Positions 47,020-56,621 of a stretch of DNA of 64,000 bases are shown piece by piece (the first letter of the stretch is position 1; every line of letters starts with the position of its first letter). Under the pieces are notes generated by a model that made no database searches, was not told where the DNA came from, and was given only the letters and a program-made list of their open reading frames with translations. The stretch comes from Acinetobacter sp. XH1741 (GTDB lineage Bacteria > Pseudomonadota > Gammaproteobacteria > Pseudomonadales > Moraxellaceae): assembly GCF_041021895.1 (NCBI RefSeq), contig NZ_CP157428.1:310001-374000 (forward strand), in the 5' to 3' direction. The translations under genes were made by a program, and so were the position numbers.

Positions 47020-47595
47020 TTAGAAGAAATAATGCTGTACTAGTGTAGAAAAACCCACGATGAAGAAAATAGCCGCACCAATTTTATGAATGAGTGAGAT
47101 AGATAAACGTTCAGCCAATTTATTACCAATAAATACAGCGGGTGCATTGGCGATCATCATTCCTAGTGTTGTACCGAGCATCACCCAAAAAATGCTTTCA
47201 TAACGTGCAGCTAAAGCGACTGTCGCAATTTGGGTTTTATCACCAATTTCAGCTAAGAAAAATAAAATAAAGGTCGCACCAAAAACACCTAATTTTTGCC
47301 ATCTGTTAATGCTATCTGTTTCATCATCTAACTTATCTGGAATAAGCATCCAGAACGCCATACCAATGAAGCCAACCGCAAGCACCCAGACTAAAATTTC
47401 GGGACTTAGAACCGTTGTAATCCACTGACCAAGTACAGCAGAAATACCATGGTTAATTAGAGTTGCTAAAAGAATCGCTATTAAAATAGGAATTGGCTTA
47501 CGAAAACGTGCAGATAATAAAAGTGCCAACAACTGAGTTTTATCGCCCATTTCAGCAAGGGCAACAATTGAGGTAGAAATCAGAAATTCTTGCAT
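47020..47595 (-). CDS. mneA: UPF0016/GDT1 (TMEM165-like) Mn2+ exporter, MneA type
   Basis: A 191-residue membrane protein with six helices and two copies of the family motif E-x-G-D-K-T (ALAEMGDKTQLLALLL near residue 13; FLAEIGDKTQIATVAL near residue 115), which line the cation site. Bacterial members of this family export Mn2+. The gene is preceded by a yybP-ykoY Mn2+ riboswitch with its own promoter, which strongly supports that role: high Mn2+ would switch export on. A terminator follows. Confidence 0.9.
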   Translation of the reverse strand: MQEFLISTSIVALAEMGDKTQLLALLLSARFRKPIPILIAILLATLINHGISAVLGQWITTVLSPEILVWVLAVGFIGMAFWMLIPDKLDDETDSINRWQKLGVFGATFILFFLAEIGDKTQIATVALAARYESIFWVMLGTTLGMMIANAPAVFIGNKLAERLSISLIHKIGAAIFFIVGFSTLVQHYFF

Positions 47596-47605
47596 CTCGG
47601 TTCTC

Positions 47606-47647
47606 TGGCTAGCATAAATGCCTATGACCTACCCCTCCTGCTAGCCA
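47606..47647 (-). promoter_or_regulatory. Expression-platform hairpin between riboswitch and mneA
   Basis: TGGCTAGC and GCTAGCCA form 8-base perfect arms around a 26-base loop that contains AGGAGGGG. The stem ends ten bases before the mneA start. There is no U-run, so control of translation rather than termination is more likely. Confidence 0.55.
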
Positions 47648-47675
47648 AATATCATAAAATGATTGCAGAGTGGTA

Positions 47676-47800
47676 AATCAAAGGTCTTGCCAACTCAGGA
47701 ACGATGAGACGTTTAAGCTATGATGACCATGTTCTGTTGAACAATTATGTTGACCATCACCTATTCACATTTGCTGTGAATAGCGGCTACTCCCCAATGA
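47676..47800 (-). ncRNA. yybP-ykoY (Mn2+) riboswitch upstream of mneA
   Basis: Read on the minus strand, the 5' part has the conserved GGGGAGTAGCC (47795-47785), then a stem CTATTCACA/TGTGAATAG. The 3' part has GGCAAGACCTTTG (47691-47679), the second conserved half of the Mn2+ site. Order and spacing match the family, known to bind Mn2+ and control mntP, alx and mneA genes. The transcript would start a few bases before the motif, from the promoter at 47812-47839. Confidence 0.9.
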
Positions 47801-47811
47801 AGTATGCGTTT

Positions 47812-47839
47812 ATTATATTCAAGTCATTCTATTTTTCAA
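47812..47839 (-). promoter_or_regulatory. Promoter of the riboswitch-mneA transcript
   Basis: On the minus strand TTGAAA (47839-47834) and TATAAT (47817-47812) are 16 bp apart. The predicted start near 47805 is directly ahead of the riboswitch core. Confidence 0.8.
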
Positions 47840-47975
47840 ATGTTCAAGCAAGAAATTTACCCACCCCCACCCGAATAAACACACAGCACCGAATAACACA
47901 GCAAAATAAGTGCTTATATGAATAAACCCGATATAACGATTGCTTGTTCCAGCCTGATATTTAAAGAGGCAACAA

Positions 47976-48002
47976 AACAAAACCCCGCCGAAGCGAGGTT
48001 TT
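47976..48002 (-). terminator. Terminator after aceF
   Basis: AAAACCTCGC and GCGGGGTTTT (minus strand) around a TTCG loop, 20 bp beyond the aceF stop. Confidence 0.85.
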
Positions 48003-48021
48003 AGTTAATTATTTCAGAATA

Positions 48022-49959
48022 TTAGATTAATAAAGTACGAATATCTTTAAGAAGTTTCGTAAGTTTATTGGTAAAGCGAGCTGCATCTGCGCCATTAATT
48101 ACACGGTGGTCATAAGACAATGACAACGGCAACATTAAGCGTGGATCAAAGTCTTTACCATTCCATACAGGCTGCATCGTTGCAGGTGAAATACCCAAGA
48201 TTGCAACTTGTGGCCAGTTCACAAGTGGTGTAAATGCCGTACCACCTATTGCACCTAAACTTGAAATGGTGAAATTCGCACCTTGCAAGTCTTTCGGTGT
48301 TAATTTCTTATCACGTGCTTTTTGACCTAATACACCCAATTCAACTGCAATTTGCTTAATTGATTTTTGGTCTGGGTTACGAAGTACTGGCACAGTTAAA
48401 CCATCAGGTGTTGCTACCGCAATTCCCATATGGATTTCATTGCGCAAGAGCACTGATTTACCGTCATCAGATAGATGACCTGCGAACTCACGCTCTTCTT
48501 TCAACAAATGCGCAACCGCTTTGATAATGAACGCCATAATCGTCAGGCTGATACCTTCTTTTTTGAAGTTACCTTTCAGCTCATTACGCCAATCTTCTAA
48601 CTCAGTAATATCAGCCAAATCAAACTGGGTGACTTGCGGAATAAAGTTGTTCAATGACAGTTGCGGAATTGATACTTGCTGCAAACGCGTCAGTACTTTT
48701 TCTTCCACGCCACCAAACGCAGTGAAATCAGGAAGCTTTGGCAAACCCGAAACTGCTGGTGCAGTCGCCGCAACTGGCGCTGCTTGTGGTGCAGTTAAAC
48801 GAGTCTTCACATAAGCAAAGATATCTTCTTTAACAACACGGCCATGCTCACCAGAAGTTTTAACTTGTGACAAAATCACGCCAAGTTCACGAGCAAGCTT
48901 ACGAACAGCAGGACCTGCATACACTTTAGCGTTTTCGGCTTCTTGCTCTTTGGTTAGCTTGTCAGTACCAGATGTCGACGCTACAGGTGCAGACTGAGTT
49001 GCAGCAGGAGCTGTTGCTTTAGGGGCTGCAGCCTGTGGAGCTGGCGCCGCTTCTGCTTTTGCCACTGGAGCAGCAGGTGCTTGACTTTCAGCTTCAATTG
49101 TTGCAAGCAACACGCCTTGAGAAACTTGTTGACCTGCCTGTAAGTGAATTGCTTTTACAACGCCTGCAACAGTACTTGGAACTTCTACAGTTGCTTTATC
49201 AGACTCGACAACAACAAGGCTTTGATCCACATCAACTTTATCGCCAACTTGAACCAAGATTTCAGCAACAACTGCTTTATCTACGCCCAAATCAGGAACA
49301 TTGATATCAACTGGACCAGATTGAGCTGGAGCCGCTGCTACAGTTTCTTGCTTGGCAGCAACAGGTTCAGCCGCCGCAGCTGGAGCTGCTGTAGTAGCAG
49401 GAGCTTCTGCTTGCGCATTAGACGCAGCTGCTGTTTTCACTTGAATAAGAACAACACCTTCTTTAACAGTATCGCCTTCTTTCACTTGAATACTTTCTAC
49501 AGTACCCGCAACACTGCTTGGAACTTCTACAGTTGCTTTATCTGACTCTACAACAACAATACTTTGTTCAGCATCAATCTGGTCACCCACTTTAACGAGG
49601 ATTTCACCAACCAATGCTTTTTCAACACCAATGTCAGGTACAGTCACATCAACAGTTGCAGTTGATGTAGCGGCAACAGGCTGAGCTGAAGCTTGAGTTT
49701 GTTGAGCAGTTGCTGGTGCTGCTTGTGCTGCACCTTCTGCTTCGATTTCAATCAAAGCAACGCCTTCAGTCACATCATCACCTTGGTTAATCAAGATGCT
49801 TTTTACCACACCTGCTGAAGTGCTAGGCACTTCAACAGTTGCTTTATCTGACTCAAGCACAACGATACTGTCGTCAACTTCAACGCGGTCGCCAACTTTT
49901 ACTAAAATTTCAGCGACGTTTGCTTTATCTACACCAATATCAGGGGTCTTAATTTGCAT
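48022..49959 (-). CDS. aceF: Pyruvate dehydrogenase E2, dihydrolipoamide acetyltransferase
   Basis: A 645-residue E2. Three lipoyl domains at the N terminus each carry the ESDKATVEVPS lipoylation site (first Lys is Lys39; others near 145 and 255), joined by long Ala/Pro/Gln linkers. A peripheral-subunit-binding domain (AGPAVRKLARELGV near residue 352) and the catalytic domain with SYDHRVINGADAARF near the C terminus follow. It transfers acetyl groups to CoA. It lies two bases after aceE. Confidence 0.97.
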   Translation of the reverse strand: MQIKTPDIGVDKANVAEILVKVGDRVEVDDSIVVLESDKATVEVPSTSAGVVKSILINQGDDVTEGVALIEIEAEGAAQAAPATAQQTQASAQPVAATSTATVDVTVPDIGVEKALVGEILVKVGDQIDAEQSIVVVESDKATVEVPSSVAGTVESIQVKEGDTVKEGVVLIQVKTAAASNAQAEAPATTAAPAAAAEPVAAKQETVAAAPAQSGPVDINVPDLGVDKAVVAEILVQVGDKVDVDQSLVVVESDKATVEVPSTVAGVVKAIHLQAGQQVSQGVLLATIEAESQAPAAPVAKAEAAPAPQAAAPKATAPAATQSAPVASTSGTDKLTKEQEAENAKVYAGPAVRKLARELGVILSQVKTSGEHGRVVKEDIFAYVKTRLTAPQAAPVAATAPAVSGLPKLPDFTAFGGVEEKVLTRLQQVSIPQLSLNNFIPQVTQFDLADITELEDWRNELKGNFKKEGISLTIMAFIIKAVAHLLKEEREFAGHLSDDGKSVLLRNEIHMGIAVATPDGLTVPVLRNPDQKSIKQIAVELGVLGQKARDKKLTPKDLQGANFTISSLGAIGGTAFTPLVNWPQVAILGISPATMQPVWNGKDFDPRLMLPLSLSYDHRVINGADAARFTNKLTKLLKDIRTLLI

Positions 49960-49961
49960 GC

Positions 49962-52679
49962 TTAGTTCCCCTCACCTGTTTGCGTTTCATTGTATTCAGC
50001 AACTGCCTGAACTTCTGGATGCGCTTGTGGAGCCCATGCAACTGGACGATCCGTATCTAACTCAAAGTTAGAAATCGCATCTTTCACTAAACGAGCATCT
50101 ACTTCACCTTCGTCAGCTAATTTTTTCAAAGTAGCAACAACGATATGTGCAGCATCAACACCAAAGAAACTACGTAAATTCGCACGTGTATCTGAGCGAC
50201 CGTAACCATCTGTACCTAATGCAACAAATGGACGACCATCTGGAAGATATGCACGGATTTGTTCGCTGTACGCACGCATATGATCTGTAGCAGAAACTAC
50301 AATACCTTCCGTACCACGTAATTGCTTAGATACCCAAGACTCTTTCACTTCTTCAGCAAGTGGGTGTAAGCGGTTGTATTCTTCACATGCCATACCATCA
50401 CGTGACAACTCATTGAAGCTTGTTACACTCCAAACGTTTGAGTGGATTTGGTATTCATCACGTAAGATTTTCGCAGCTTTAATCACTTCACGAAGAATTA
50501 CACCTGAACCAAGTAATTGAACAGTTGCTTTTTCATCTTTTTCGAACAAGTACATACCACGCTTAATGCCTTCCTCAGCGCCTTCTGGCATTGCAGGATG
50601 CTCGTAGTTTTCGTTCATTACCGTTAGGTAATAGAACACTCGCTCTTGGTTCACATACATACGTTGTAAACCGTCGTGTACGATCACAGCCAATTCATAA
50701 CCAAAACATGGATCATAAGATACACAGTTTGGAATTGTGTTCGCCAAGATATGTGAATGACCATCTTGGTGCTGTAAACCTTCACCGTTCAATGTTGTAC
50801 GGCCAGCGGTCGCACCCAACAAGAAACCTTGTGCCTGTGCATCACCAGCAGCCCATGCAATGTCACCAATACGTTGGAAACCAAACATTGAGTAGTACAT
50901 ATACATTGGAATCATTGGCAAGTTATTGGTTGAATAACTTGTCGCTAACGCAGCCCACGCACTCATCGCACCAGCTTCGTTAATCCCTTCTTGAAGCATG
51001 TGACCATCACTTGCCTCACGATAATGCATTAACTGTTCTTGGTCTTCTGGAGTATATTTTTGACCGTGAGCGGCATAAATACCGAGCTGACGGAACATAC
51101 CTTCCAAACCAAAAGTACGTGCTTCGTCTGGAACGATTGGTACTACACGGTCTTTAATTGCTTTTTCTTTAAGTAAAGCAGCAATTAAACGAACCATCAC
51201 CATAGTGGTAGATTGCTCTTTACCACCTGAACCGTTTAATACTGCATCAAATACAGATAATTCAGGAATCGCTAAAGTTTCACTCTCTTTACGACGTGCA
51301 GGTAGGTAACCACCTAATGCTTCACGACGTGCCTTCATGTACTTCATTTCTGGAGAGTTTTCACTTGGGCGGTAGAATGGAAGCTCTTCTAACTTATCGT
51401 CTGTAAATGGCAGGTTAAAACGGTCACGTACATATTTCAAAGAGTCGATCTGCATTTTCTTGATTTGGTGAGTCTTGTTCACCGCTTCAATTTCTTCAGA
51501 CAAACCGTAACCTTTAACAGTTTTCGCAAGAATCACTGTTGGTTGACCTTTAGCTTTCATTGCTTCTGCATAGGCAGCAAAAACTTTGTACGGGTCATGA
51601 CCACCACGGTTAAGATTATCGATGTCTTCATCGCTTAAATCTTTTACAAGTTCCGCAGCTTCAGGGTACTTGCCAAAGAATTTCTCACGTGTGTATGCAC
51701 CACCTTTTACTTGATAGCGTTGGTACTCACCGTCAACCGTTTCTTCCATTACCGCTTTTAAAGCGCCTGAGCTGTCTTTTGCAAGTAGTGGATCCCAATG
51801 ACGACCCCATACCACTTTAATGACACGCCAGCCTGCACCACGGAATAAAGATTCTAGTTCTTGAATGATTTTACCGTTACCACGTACAGGGCCATCTAGA
51901 CGCTGTAAGTTACAGTTAACCACCCAAATGAGGTTATCAAGCTTTTCACGACCAGCAAGTGAAATTGCACCAGTACTTTCTGGCTCATCCATCTCACCAT
52001 CGCCAAGGTATGCCCAGACTTTGCGATCTTCTTCTTTGATCAAGCCACGATTCATCAAATATTTTTGAATGTGTGCCTGATAAATCGACATGATTGGACC
52101 AAGACCCATTGATACGGTTGGGAATTGCCAATAGTCCGGCATTAAATATGGATGTGGATAGCTTGGTAAACCGTTACCGCCAACTTCACGGCGGAAATTA
52201 CTTAACTGTTCTTCCGTTAAACGTCCTTCGAGGAATGAACGTGCATAAATACCAGGAGCACAGTGTCCTTGGTAATAAATCATATCTCCGCCAAAGTTAT
52301 TGCTGTTTGCGCGGAAGAAATGGTTAAAACCTACGTCATATAATGTTGCACTTGATGCGAAGCTCGCTAAGTGACCACCTAAATCATCACCTGTTTTATT
52401 CGCACGAAGTACCATTGCTAAGGCATTCCAACGAATCAATGCACGAATACGGCGTTCCATATCTTGGTCGCCTGGCATTGCAGGTTGCTCTTCAACAGAA
52501 ATTGTATTTAAGTAAGGTGTATTGAGACGTTGAATTGGAACATGCTTAGCAATTGCTTGTTGGTAAAGTTTTTCCAACAAGAATGCCGCTCGCTCAGTTC
52601 CCATATGTTGTAAAACTGAATCGAATGCATCTTGCCATTCTTGGGTTTCTTGTGCGTCGGAGTCACCGTAAAACGCCAT
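49962..52679 (-). CDS. aceE: Pyruvate dehydrogenase E1 component (homodimeric)
   Basis: A 905-residue thiamine-diphosphate enzyme of the large AceE type. The ThDP motif begins GDGEMDEPESTGAI (near residue 228), and GAMSAWAALATSYS (near residue 575) and GFQRIGDIAWAAGDA lie in the second half. It decarboxylates pyruvate and acetylates the lipoyl groups of AceF. It heads the aceE-aceF operon; the lpd (E3) gene is not in this window. No PdhR-type site was recognised in 52680-52821. Confidence 0.97.
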   Translation of the reverse strand: MAFYGDSDAQETQEWQDAFDSVLQHMGTERAAFLLEKLYQQAIAKHVPIQRLNTPYLNTISVEEQPAMPGDQDMERRIRALIRWNALAMVLRANKTGDDLGGHLASFASSATLYDVGFNHFFRANSNNFGGDMIYYQGHCAPGIYARSFLEGRLTEEQLSNFRREVGGNGLPSYPHPYLMPDYWQFPTVSMGLGPIMSIYQAHIQKYLMNRGLIKEEDRKVWAYLGDGEMDEPESTGAISLAGREKLDNLIWVVNCNLQRLDGPVRGNGKIIQELESLFRGAGWRVIKVVWGRHWDPLLAKDSSGALKAVMEETVDGEYQRYQVKGGAYTREKFFGKYPEAAELVKDLSDEDIDNLNRGGHDPYKVFAAYAEAMKAKGQPTVILAKTVKGYGLSEEIEAVNKTHQIKKMQIDSLKYVRDRFNLPFTDDKLEELPFYRPSENSPEMKYMKARREALGGYLPARRKESETLAIPELSVFDAVLNGSGGKEQSTTMVMVRLIAALLKEKAIKDRVVPIVPDEARTFGLEGMFRQLGIYAAHGQKYTPEDQEQLMHYREASDGHMLQEGINEAGAMSAWAALATSYSTNNLPMIPMYMYYSMFGFQRIGDIAWAAGDAQAQGFLLGATAGRTTLNGEGLQHQDGHSHILANTIPNCVSYDPCFGYELAVIVHDGLQRMYVNQERVFYYLTVMNENYEHPAMPEGAEEGIKRGMYLFEKDEKATVQLLGSGVILREVIKAAKILRDEYQIHSNVWSVTSFNELSRDGMACEEYNRLHPLAEEVKESWVSKQLRGTEGIVVSATDHMRAYSEQIRAYLPDGRPFVALGTDGYGRSDTRANLRSFFGVDAAHIVVATLKKLADEGEVDARLVKDAISNFELDTDRPVAWAPQAHPEVQAVAEYNETQTGEGN

Positions 52680-52821
52680 AATTCACCTGTTCCTTGTTCT
52701 CTAATCTACTTTGTATTTTTACCACGTTTTGCCCCTCTCAAGTTATTGCCACGGGTGAATGTGAGGGGGCCCTATTATTTTCTGAATGAATAGTCATTGA
52801 CCGAGCATGACTCAAAATAAC

Positions 52822-52850
52822 AAAAAAACGCCAATATAGGCGTTTTTTTA
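52822..52850 (-). terminator. Terminator after the M23 peptidase gene
   Basis: AAACGCC and GGCGTTT around AATATA with a long U-run on the minus strand; the A-run on the other side makes it usable in both directions. Confidence 0.88.
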
Positions 52851-52930
52851 TACGATTATTACGTTAAGAAAGGTTTATGTTCATTTTCAGATTCAAAAAT
52901 TTAATAACCTTGATCTTATAAGAAATGTAA

Positions 52931-53623
52931 TTAAGGCAACATTGCTAAGTAAGTTGATGGATTCTTACGTTGACCATCTTTAACTACTTCGTAATGTAAA
53001 TGTGGCCCAGTACAGCGACCTGTACAACCCACGTTCGCAATATGGTCGCCAGCAGAAACCTGATCACCCACACGAACCATTAGACGTGAAGCATGTGCAT
53101 AACGCGTTAAATAACCATTACCATGGTTAATTTCAACATATTGACCATAACCTGTACCCCAGCCCGATTTAGTTACAATACCAGGACCTGTTGCATAGAT
53201 AGGTGTGCCACTTGGCGCTGACATATCTAAACCACCATGATGTTCTGCACGACCACTCATAGTGCGACCACCAAAGTTAGAAGAAACACGTACACTATCA
53301 GGTAGAGGATGAGACACTAACCAAGAATAAGGATTTGAAGAAGAGGCATTGAAAGAGCTTTTAGCAGTCGTATGACCATATTTTTTTGCCAGTGAGTCGT
53401 TGTTGAGCTCAACTGTTTTTGGGCGTAAAGTGACTGAAACTTTAGCACTCGCCGGAAGATCTAAATCATCAGGATGAGTATATGAACCTTGAGATAATGT
53501 TTTTGATAACTGTTCCAATCGATCTGAGTCAGTAGATTGGTTAATATTTTGATAATCTGCAAAAGCAACTGATGCTGCCGAAGCGGCAAGTGAAAACGCT
53601 AATAAAATACGACGCGTGTGCAT
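52931..53623 (-). CDS. M23-family peptidoglycan endopeptidase (secreted)
   Basis: A 230-residue LytM-type peptidase with a signal peptide (cut after VAFA, residue 22). The zinc ligands His129, Asp133 and His210 and the catalytic His177 and His208 are all present (EHHGGLDMS; RYAHAS; GPHLHYEV), so it should be an active cross-link hydrolase. Cys200 and Cys204 (GCTGRCTGPH) are the only cysteines and sit where most members have serines; in the periplasm they could form a disulfide next to the active site. Divergent from dciA. Confidence 0.92.
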   Translation of the reverse strand: MHTRRILLAFSLAASAASVAFADYQNINQSTDSDRLEQLSKTLSQGSYTHPDDLDLPASAKVSVTLRPKTVELNNDSLAKKYGHTTAKSSFNASSSNPYSWLVSHPLPDSVRVSSNFGGRTMSGRAEHHGGLDMSAPSGTPIYATGPGIVTKSGWGTGYGQYVEINHGNGYLTRYAHASRLMVRVGDQVSAGDHIANVGCTGRCTGPHLHYEVVKDGQRKNPSTYLAMLP

Positions 53624-53730
53624 AAAAACCTCTTGAAACTGTTCTTACTCAAGTTCCTTATGATCTCTTCCTTGATATCGATTGAAATGAACGCTTAAGA
53701 TAAAGACAAGAATCTATCTGAGAATGACCC

Positions 53731-54171
53731 ATGTCCAAACCCGATAACGTTTTTCAACAAACCGGAAAACACATAAAAACAGGAAACCTTACGTTTCTAA
53801 CAACGCAAGTCGCGCAATGGCAAAGACTTACGAAAATAATCCAACCCTTATTGCCCCAACCGGAACAATGGCAGGTTGTGTGTTATCAAAATGGCTCTTT
53901 AATTATTACTGGTGAAAATCAGGCAATGATTAGTCAACTCAGCTATTTACAGAGCCAATATATATCTAAATTATCTCAACTTGAAGGATTAAAAGACTTA
54001 CAAAGAATTCAAGTTCGTTTAAGAAATAAAACTACTTCTATAACGCCCCCATCTGAGCCTTCTAAATCCATCCCCCCGGAAACACAAGAAATGTTACGTA
54101 GTGCCGCCGACTTCGTGAGCGACCCTAAGCTTAGCCAAGCTTTACTACGTTTGGCAAGCAATAAAAAATGA
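53731..54171 (+). CDS. dciA: DciA-family helicase loader (DUF721)
   Basis: A 146-residue DUF721 protein. The N-terminal core contains PQPEQWQVVCYQNGSLIITG (near residue 40), typical of DciA, followed by a basic, proline-rich tail. DciA interacts with the replicative helicase DnaB and stands in for DnaC in most bacteria. Its place between an M23 peptidase gene and lpxC is also seen in Pseudomonas. Translation starts with ATG at 53731. Confidence 0.85.
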   Translation: MSKPDNVFQQTGKHIKTGNLTFLTTQVAQWQRLTKIIQPLLPQPEQWQVVCYQNGSLIITGENQAMISQLSYLQSQYISKLSQLEGLKDLQRIQVRLRNKTTSITPPSEPSKSIPPETQEMLRSAADFVSDPKLSQALLRLASNKK

Positions 54172-54268
54172 TGAGCTTTCCATTTCTTAATTAGAATCGT
54201 TCTTATTATGTGATAAAAATCACACTTTATAGTGTTACATTATAACGTAGCCAAATAAAGACAATGAC

Positions 54269-55171
54269 TTATGTCACACTCACGTATGGAATTGGACAGT
54301 CCATCTCGTCATCAAATGTTACAATTTCATAATTACTCGGATCACTTTGAACATTGCGTAATAGCTGATTATTCAAAGCATGTCCTGACTTGTACCCATC
54401 AAACTTGGCAATAATTTGATGACCAAGTAGATACAAATCACCCACTGCATCTAAAATTTTATGTCGAACAAATTCATCAGCAAATCGTAAACCTTCTTCG
54501 TTCACGACTCCTGTATCATCCACACCAATTGCATTATCTAGGCTCGCCCCTAAAGCCAAATTATTTGCTTTGAGGTAGTCTAAGTCTTTCATAAATCCAA
54601 AAGTTCGCGCCTCACTGACTTCATACACAAACGTTTCGGTCGAAAAATCAATGGTTGCTGACTGATATTCTTTTGCAAATGCCGGATGATCAAAATCAAT
54701 CGTAAAGTTGAGCTGAAAACCATTATGTGGACTAAAAATAGCTTTTTTATCATCAATTAAAGCTGCAACAGGTTTTAATATTCTTATAAATTTTTTCGGA
54801 GCATCTTGTTCACGCAAACCACCTTGCATCAACAAATAAATAAATGGACCAGCACTACCATCCATAATAGGAACTTCGGATGCAGATACTTCCACAATTA
54901 AATTATCAATTCCTAAACCGGCAATTGCACTCATCACATGTTCGATTGTGCCTACCTTAATATCACCCGTGACAAGATTTGAGCACATAAATGCTTCTTG
55001 AATGAGCAATGCATCAGCAGCGATATCGACCGGTGGATCCAAATCGATACGGCGAAATACAATACCTCCATCCACGGTATGTGGAATGAAATTGATCATC
55101 ACTTTTTGACCGCTATGAAGACCTATTCCACTCGCTTTTACCACACGACTGAGAGTACGTTGTTTCACCAT
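54269..55171 (-). CDS. lpxC: UDP-3-O-acyl-N-acetylglucosamine deacetylase
   Basis: A 300-residue LpxC. It has [11 protein letters not shown] at the start, the zinc-binding TIEHVMSA near residue 77 and [15 protein letters not shown] near residue 235 (His and Asp ligands). It carries out the committed step of lipid A synthesis. In A. baumannii, loss of lpxC gives LOS-deficient, colistin-resistant cells, so an intact reading frame here is notable. It lies after ftsZ on the same strand but beyond a terminator. Confidence 0.98.
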   Translation of the reverse strand: MVKQRTLSRVVKASGIGLHSGQKVMINFIPHTVDGGIVFRRIDLDPPVDIAADALLIQEAFMCSNLVTGDIKVGTIEHVMSAIAGLGIDNLIVEVSASEVPIMDGSAGPFIYLLMQGGLREQDAPKKFIRILKPVAALIDDKKAIFSPHNGFQLNFTIDFDHPAFAKEYQSATIDFSTETFVYEVSEARTFGFMKDLDYLKANNLALGASLDNAIGVDDTGVVNEEGLRFADEFVRHKILDAVGDLYLLGHQIIAKFDGYKSGHALNNQLLRNVQSDPSNYEIVTFDDEMDCPIPYVSVT

Positions 55172-55232
55172 GCTTTGTAACTTCTTTTTTAAAACCGCTA
55201 TACGTTAGCATATTTAGTGATTGATCAAAAAT

Positions 55233-55264
55233 AAAAAAAGGCAGTGTTTATACACTGCCTTTTA
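55233..55264 (-). terminator. Terminator between ftsZ and lpxC
   Basis: GGCAGTG and CACTGCC around TTTATA, with U-runs on either strand. It closes the division-gene transcript and implies a separate lpxC promoter within 55172-55232 or readthrough. Confidence 0.85.
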
Positions 55265-55281
55265 ATAAATCGAACGCTAAA

Positions 55282-56457
55282 TTACTTACGTTGCTGATTT
55301 TTCAAGTAATCTTGAATGCTCATTGGCGAAGAACGCGGTGATGAACTTGGTGCATTATTCACATCAGTTTCAGCATTTTGACGTTTATTAATTGCAGGAA
55401 CATCATCTTCATCTACAGATTGTGCAGATTGAGTCGATGCATGGCTTACTGTATTACGCTTTCTTGGCTCTGCATCTGCTGCATTACGTGTAAGACCAGT
55501 TGCAATCACAGTTACGCGTAATTCATCACGTGCATCTGGATCAAATACTGTACCGTAGAAGATTTCACCTTCGTCAAGATCAACAATCTGGTTAACCACA
55601 TCAGTAATGATTTCTGTTTCACGTAATGTGATGTCATCACCACCAGTAATGTTAATTAACACGCCTTTCGCATTGATAATGTTCACATTATCAAGTAATG
55701 GACTACGAATTGCCTGTTCAGCAGCTTGACGCGCACGGTCTTCACCACGGCCTAAACCAGCACCCATCATTGCGTAACCGCGAGTACTCATTGCAGTTTT
55801 CAAATCGGCGAAGTCAAGGTTAATGTGACCACGGTTAACCACAAGGTCAAAGATACTGCGTACAGCGTTTAACAATACATCATCTGCCTTTTTATAGGCA
55901 TCTTTCATTGAAATATCACCATAAACGCTTAACAAACGTTGGTTAGGAATAATAATCAATGAATCAACATGTGCTTCAAGCGCTTCAATACCACGCTCAG
56001 CAGACTTTTGACGACGACGACCTTCAAAGTTAAATGGAGTCGTTACTACACCAACAGTCAAAATCCCCATTTCTTTAGCAACTTCAGCAACAACCGGAGC
56101 TGCACCAGTACCTGTACCACCACCCATACCAGCAGTTACAAATACCATGTCAGTGCCTTCAAGGTGCTGACGAATAATTTCACGGCTTTCTTCTGCTGCA
56201 ACTTGACCCACTTCAGGGTTAGCGCCAGCACCTAGTCCACGTGTACTTTGCTCACCTAACTGAATTTTGAAAGGCGCATTCATGCAATCAAGTGCTTGTT
56301 TATCTGTATTGGCACAAACGAATTTAACACCCTGAATATCAGACTGTACCATGTGCTGAACGGCATTACCGCCACCGCCACCTACACCAAATACAGTGAA
56401 ACGGGCTTGACCGTTGCCATCGTTTAGTTCATCTTCTATAAATTCAAATGAGGCCAT
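55282..56457 (-). CDS. ftsZ: Cell division GTPase FtsZ
   Basis: A 391-residue tubulin homologue. It has [13 protein letters not shown] near residue 25, the tubulin signature [14 protein letters not shown] (near residue 114) and the T7 loop with [10 protein letters not shown] disordered linker (about 325-375) leads to the conserved C-terminal peptide [12 protein letters not shown] that binds FtsA and ZipA. It forms the Z ring at midcell. It follows ftsA with about 165 bp between them, longer than the other gaps of the cluster. Confidence 0.98.
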   Translation of the reverse strand: MASFEFIEDELNDGNGQARFTVFGVGGGGGNAVQHMVQSDIQGVKFVCANTDKQALDCMNAPFKIQLGEQSTRGLGAGANPEVGQVAAEESREIIRQHLEGTDMVFVTAGMGGGTGTGAAPVVAEVAKEMGILTVGVVTTPFNFEGRRRQKSAERGIEALEAHVDSLIIIPNQRLLSVYGDISMKDAYKKADDVLLNAVRSIFDLVVNRGHINLDFADLKTAMSTRGYAMMGAGLGRGEDRARQAAEQAIRSPLLDNVNIINAKGVLINITGGDDITLRETEIITDVVNQIVDLDEGEIFYGTVFDPDARDELRVTVIATGLTRNAADAEPRKRNTVSHASTQSAQSVDEDDVPAINKRQNAETDVNNAPSSSPRSSPMSIQDYLKNQQRK

Positions 56458-56621
56458 GACCTTTAGGGTTCCTAATACATTATGGCAGTCACTTCAGCCC
56501 GTATACTGCCTTGATTTTCAAAAATAACTAATTTTAAGAATGCTGTGCAATACAAACCTTGTCAAGTACAGTGGTTTTCTCTTACAACTTCCTAACAATT
56601 CTACCAATAAATCCATACATC

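Noticed and set aside
47704..47925. 73-codon ORF on the plus strand
   Set aside because: It runs antisense through the Mn riboswitch and its promoter, has no family resemblance and no ribosome site.
48521..49545. Several plus-strand frames across aceF
   Set aside because: They are antisense shadows of the Ala/Pro/Gln-rich lipoyl linkers.
54200..54268. Terminator for lpxC
   Set aside because: GTGAT-AAAA-ATCAC is a very short stem and lacks a proper U-run, so it is not listed as a terminator.
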